From NCBI GenBank assembly GCA_015069135.1, contig SVJE01000002.1, positions 41,953 to 105,952 on the forward strand: 64,000 nt of DNA, written 5' to 3'. The notes under the pieces were generated by a model. The model did not search any database, had not been told where the DNA came from, and saw only the letters and a program-made list of their open reading frames with translations. This document shows positions 61,801 through 64,000 of the stretch, piece by piece. The position numbers and the translations under genes are program-made. The stretch is from Oscillospiraceae bacterium. GTDB lineage: Bacteria; Bacillota; Clostridia; UBA1212; SIG427. Numbering within the stretch: the stretch's first letter is position 1; every line of letters starts with the position of its first letter.

Positions 61801-63242
61801 ACAATTCCTGGAATGGTGGTCATGAACATAGACCTGAATATGGCGGAACTCCTACAAGTCTGGCTGACAAACCGGCAACATGTACAGAAGCAGGCTACAC
61901 AGGAAGAACATTCTGTGAAGAATGTAATTCTGTAGTTGACTGGGGTACAGAGGTTGCTGCAACAGGCCATACTTATTCTGTAGTTGAAGGTGTTCTTAAG
62001 TGTGATTGTGGTGAACTGTTCAATGGAGTATACGAAGATGGATTAACATATGTTGATGGTGTATTGGCAGCTGGTTGGATTGAAGATTCATACTATGTTG
62101 ACGGTGCTAAATTAACAGGTATCCAGTATGTTGATGAATACTATTATGACTTTGGAGAAGATGGTATTTCAAAGGGCAAATACACAGGTCTTTTCTATGA
62201 CGAAACCGTTGGTGCATACAAATATGCAAAGATTGGTGTTCTTGCTACTAAATGGGTAGATATAGAAGGCGAATGGTACTACTTTAACGAAGATTACACT
62301 GCAGCAAGTGGTAATCTTACAGGTAAGCAGACAGGAAGTACAGGAACATATAACTTTGAATATACATTTGTAGATGGTAAGTTACAGTCTGGTGTATGGG
62401 TAGACACAGGTTCAGGTATCAGATATTACTATGGTCCATCTTATTACAAAGCAACTAATGTTTCTACTGTACAGTGGTTCTATGTTGATGGTGTAAGATA
62501 TGGAGCAGATCCTAACGGATATCGTTACGAAGGCGTTTGTGCACTTTTGGAAGCTAACGAAAAGATTCCTACAGCATATGTCTTTGCGGAAGATGGTGCA
62601 TTTGTTGAAGTATTTACTGGTACAGGTCTTGCTAAGAATTACGCAGGAAGATTGTTCTACTATGTAAATGGTGAAGTTAACCACGCGGGTCTTGTTTATG
62701 TTGATGGATATTATTACTATATTGATAGTTCTTACAGAGCCGTAACTGAAGGCAGATACGTTTCCGAGGAATGGGCAAATGGTTTGCTTCCTGCAGGTAC
62801 ATATGAATTTGGAGAAGATGGTAAAATGTTAGAGTCTTCTATTCCTTCTTTGAATCTTACAGAAGACGCAACTTTGTCAATTTCAAATGATGTACTTTAT
62901 GGAGTAAAGGCCGGACAGACTATTGACGAATTAAAAGCTATGTTCGATGATAATGTGAATATTATCTTTAGTTCAGATGTAATCGGAACAGGCACAACTA
63001 TTTCCTTGGTATACGGAGGTATTACTGTTGATACAATTACTGTTATGGTAACCGGTGATACAAGTGGTGATGGTGAAATTACTGCAAAGGACTATATGTT
63101 AATAAAAGCACACATCAAATCTTCCAGACTGTCAGGTGTTAATCTTGAAGCTGCGGATATTGATGGTGATGGTGTTATCAAAGCAGCTGATTATATGAAG
63201 GTTAAGAGACATATTACAGGAGCATTTGATATATACGCATAA
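58824..63242 (+). CDS. Large secreted protein: phosphodiester glycosidase (NAGPA) domain, Ig-like region, YVDG repeats, dockerin
   Basis: 1472 residues from ATG 58824 (AGGAGGT). Signal peptide to about residue 28. NAGPA domain about 50-312: 'G-V-N-A-S-F-Y', 'S-R-T-C-V-G', 'N-L-D-G-G-G-S-T-T' (about 272). Beta-rich region about 320-1000 including Ig-like parts and a possible carbohydrate-binding domain. A Cys-containing 'A-T-C-T-E-A-G-Y-T-G' module near 1030-1050, then glucan-binding-like Y-V-D-G/Y-Y-Y repeats (about 1070-1325). C-terminal dockerin about 1410-1472 with two D-x-x-G-D-G-x-I calcium loops. NAGPA enzymes cleave or remodel teichoic-acid and sugar phosphodiester links. Confidence 0.85.
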   Translation: MKKTVFKKSVAIVLAVAMLVSALPLSIFATDIETASEAFVSETHDVFKRTTSTIAPGVTQDICYAYAKDGNQMVYYVAVADVTRDDVIVQTSYKEQYQNQSFGMAKLTEQIAFADKYYTDAANEHFVSEYYKVVAGVNASFYNMTTGQPSGITYLDGVQIGESSSYTQFFAILKDGTAVIDYTKNLANYEGNIDQAVAGSQMLVWDGADITQNASGSYNTDRHSRTCVGVTADGKVVLMSLDGRQVPFSCGGTMHELAQIMLEAGCVAAINLDGGGSTTFAARQEGEDNVTIVNRPSDGSERSISSGLIIASLAAPSDVFERASLSVESDYVTPGSVVTVSAKGVSPAGTAADIPENAGWQLEDSSMGTIENGVFTSNGTAGDAVVQMVVDNKVVGEATIHVVVPDSIQFDSEKITVPYGKTVTLGITAKYGLNEVVIKPSDITFTVSNTAAGTINGFDFTGCEENEAVTSTTVKAVLNFNEELYAETEITLGKGSEVVYDFEDGKDAGIYFKDGNYNYIPAEGSVNVVDKNTGKVHSGNNALALNLDFSNSLESGYQRNSLFFGEDILLKNATSLGMWIYIPDEAVGLWARWVVFPITGYNEDGTPVYGSSITGQTIDGKIDGKTGYVSTFQESGWHYISIDVSGYPDAAVKSTSQALQFYISDRDGIETFGYDFSDYSSINSKFVFYIDDVTIDYSSAVDDRDAPIFSSVVYADEAMSDAVELNGQTTASNRLSFTASVADANNSNATGIDVNSVNAYIDGNLVESTYSSGKIIIDNTELADGLHTIKFSVCDKLGNYASVIREVNVKAESDIPTVKVVAKDSSLDRILFGSLYYVDVVATDIEKVQSVSTVLDLNNISVWELDHMEVAEGFTATYSIVEDENIATITITRTGANDSTGEGVLVSMPIRTWQWGYTVMNYGANAGKTITYAQWKTMKEFWPIDVSVEIDCGTVNFVDGTVGTFSGARVQVDTEMWADDADMISTAEGLAYYNSWNGGHEHRPEYGGTPTSLADKPATCTEAGYTGRTFCEECNSVVDWGTEVAATGHTYSVVEGVLKCDCGELFNGVYEDGLTYVDGVLAAGWIEDSYYVDGAKLTGIQYVDEYYYDFGEDGISKGKYTGLFYDETVGAYKYAKIGVLATKWVDIEGEWYYFNEDYTAASGNLTGKQTGSTGTYNFEYTFVDGKLQSGVWVDTGSGIRYYYGPSYYKATNVSTVQWFYVDGVRYGADPNGYRYEGVCALLEANEKIPTAYVFAEDGAFVEVFTGTGLAKNYAGRLFYYVNGEVNHAGLVYVDGYYYYIDSSYRAVTEGRYVSEEWANGLLPAGTYEFGEDGKMLESSIPSLNLTEDATLSISNDVLYGVKAGQTIDELKAMFDDNVNIIFSSDVIGTGTTISLVYGGITVDTITVMVTGDTSGDGEITAKDYMLIKAHIKSSRLSGVNLEAADIDGDGVIKAADYMKVKRHITGAFDIYA

Positions 63243-63312
63243 GTTAACCCCCACTTTATGTGGGGGATGACACACGAAATCAAAACCTCCACGTGGTGTG
63301 TGTCGGGTAACG
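63243..63312. other. Paired hairpins after the NAGPA-dockerin gene
   Basis: CCCCCAC-TTTAT-GTGGGGG (63248-63266) is a perfect 7-bp hairpin right after the stop. GACACAC / GTGTGTC (63269-63275 / 63298-63304) forms a second one. An outer GTTA(A)CCC / GGGTAAC pair is mutually exclusive with the full first hairpin. No T-run follows, so it is not a standard intrinsic terminator. Confidence 0.5.
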
Positions 63313-63347
63313 CTAATTTGATTTAAATATATGCGGAGAATAACCAA

Positions 63348-64000
63348 GTGAAGATCTTATACATTACAACTATCGGTGCTACTATGCGCTTCTTTATATC
63401 ATTTATTAAAGAATTGATAAATGAGGGTCATACTGTAGAAATAGCGACAAATACAACCGGCCACAAGCTTCCTGATATCTATAATGAGCTTGGTTGCAAA
63501 GTGCACCATATTGATTGCTCCAGAAATCCTTTAAATAAAGGAAATCTTAATGCAGTAAAGCAGATAAAGGAACTTGTATCAAAAAATGACTATGATATAG
63601 TTCATTGCCATACGCCTACAGCATCAGCATGTACCAGATTTGCGTGCAGAAACATAAAAGGGAAAAAGAATATCAAAGTTATTTACACTGCACATGGTTT
63701 TCATTTTTATAAAGGAGCATCAATTAAAAATTGGTTGATGTACTATCCTATAGAATGGGTTTGCAGTTTTTGGACAGATACTATTATAACTATAAATAAC
63801 GAAGATTACTTGCGAGCTAAAAAGTTTTTTCATGCCAAGGAAACAGTATATGTTCCGGGTGTAGGTTTAGATGCTGAAAAATTTATTAATATTGCAGTGG
63901 ACAAGAACCTGAAAAGAAAAGAGTTGGGAGTTCCTGAAAATGGATATATGATCTTGTCTGTAGGAGAGCTGAACGAAAATAAAAATCATCAGGTTGTTAT
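63348..64000 (+). CDS. Glycosyltransferase family 4, N-terminal part (runs off window)
   Basis: 217 codons to the window end from a GTG with GGAGAA upstream. Opening 'K-I-L-Y-I-T-T-I-G-A-T-M-R-F-F' and 'D-I-V-H-C-H-T-P-T-A-S', then 'T-A-H-G-F-H-F-Y-K-G' are characteristic of GT4 exopolysaccharide enzymes (EpsD/CapM type). The donor domain begins at the edge ('I-L-S-V-G-E-L-N-E-N-K-N-H'). Continues cluster 2. Confidence 0.88.
   Translation, partial: MKILYITTIGATMRFFISFIKELINEGHTVEIATNTTGHKLPDIYNELGCKVHHIDCSRNPLNKGNLNAVKQIKELVSKNDYDIVHCHTPTASACTRFACRNIKGKKNIKVIYTAHGFHFYKGASIKNWLMYYPIEWVCSFWTDTIITINNEDYLRAKKFFHAKETVYVPGVGLDAEKFINIAVDKNLKRKELGVPENGYMILSVGELNENKNHQVV

Overview
The window looks like a chromosomal segment of a low-GC, anaerobic, Gram-positive gut-type Clostridia (Bacillota), most likely Lachnospiraceae. 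The evidence is the low-GC codon use, strong GGAGG-type ribosome binding sites, a glycyl-radical enzyme, an Hdr/Flx electron-bifurcation cluster, fermentative fumarate metabolism, a dockerin/NAGPA-type surface protein and Wzx/Wzy-style capsule genes with a tyrosine kinase. No phage, insertion sequence, CRISPR array or rRNA was found.

Region 1 (1-13 kb) is mixed housekeeping and accessory: a partial YgjV-like membrane protein, purC, a BlaI/M56-type sensor unit with two operators in its promoter and an Ig-like domain shared by three neighbouring genes, an EamA transporter, purF (behind a short leader ORF and a terminator-like hairpin), an orphan hisH, apgM, tRNA-Ser(GCT), a structured tRNA-derived element, and a cytosolic sialidase-like protein.

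Region 2 (13.3-25.5 kb) is one long plus-strand operon behind a clear promoter: hdrB-hdrC-hdrA-flxD-flxC-flxB-flxA, a soluble fumarate-reductase pair (iron-sulfur and flavoprotein subunits), an AspT-type dicarboxylate transporter and a two-subunit class I fumarase. Read together it encodes malate to fumarate to succinate plus export, with NADH oxidation plausibly bifurcated between fumarate and ferredoxin.

Region 3 (25.5-35.2 kb) has two TrmH-family RNA methyltransferases, a flavodoxin, a GH2 beta-galactosidase with a HAD phosphatase and an SGNH lipoprotein, and a divergent glycyl-radical enzyme without a neighbouring activase.

Region 4 (35.3-64 kb) is two exopolysaccharide clusters. They are separated by ybaB-recR-prfA-(sua5::ywlE fusion), a GNAT and a NagD-like phosphatase. 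The first has wzz, a C-terminally short PHP phosphatase, a DegT aminotransferase, a phosphoglycosyl transferase, three GT4 enzymes, wzy, capF and a polysaccharide deacetylase. The second has wzz, a BY-kinase, a PPVTG-anchored protein, an LCP ligase, a PglF/PglE/PglC-like set with an ATP-grasp enzyme, a 1472-residue surface protein and a GT4 cut by the window end.

The most unusual signal is non-coding. Three intergenic elements of 207-208 bp (5957-6164, 9397-9604, 26338-26544) each carry eight GTWGG/CCWAC sites in strictly alternating orientation. The sites sit at nearly identical offsets from a dyad centre (about 16.5, 48, 70 and 101.5 bp), although the sequence between them is not conserved. 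A fourth locus (11359-11543) has eight alternating copies of a different 12-mer, ATACAGTGTTTT.
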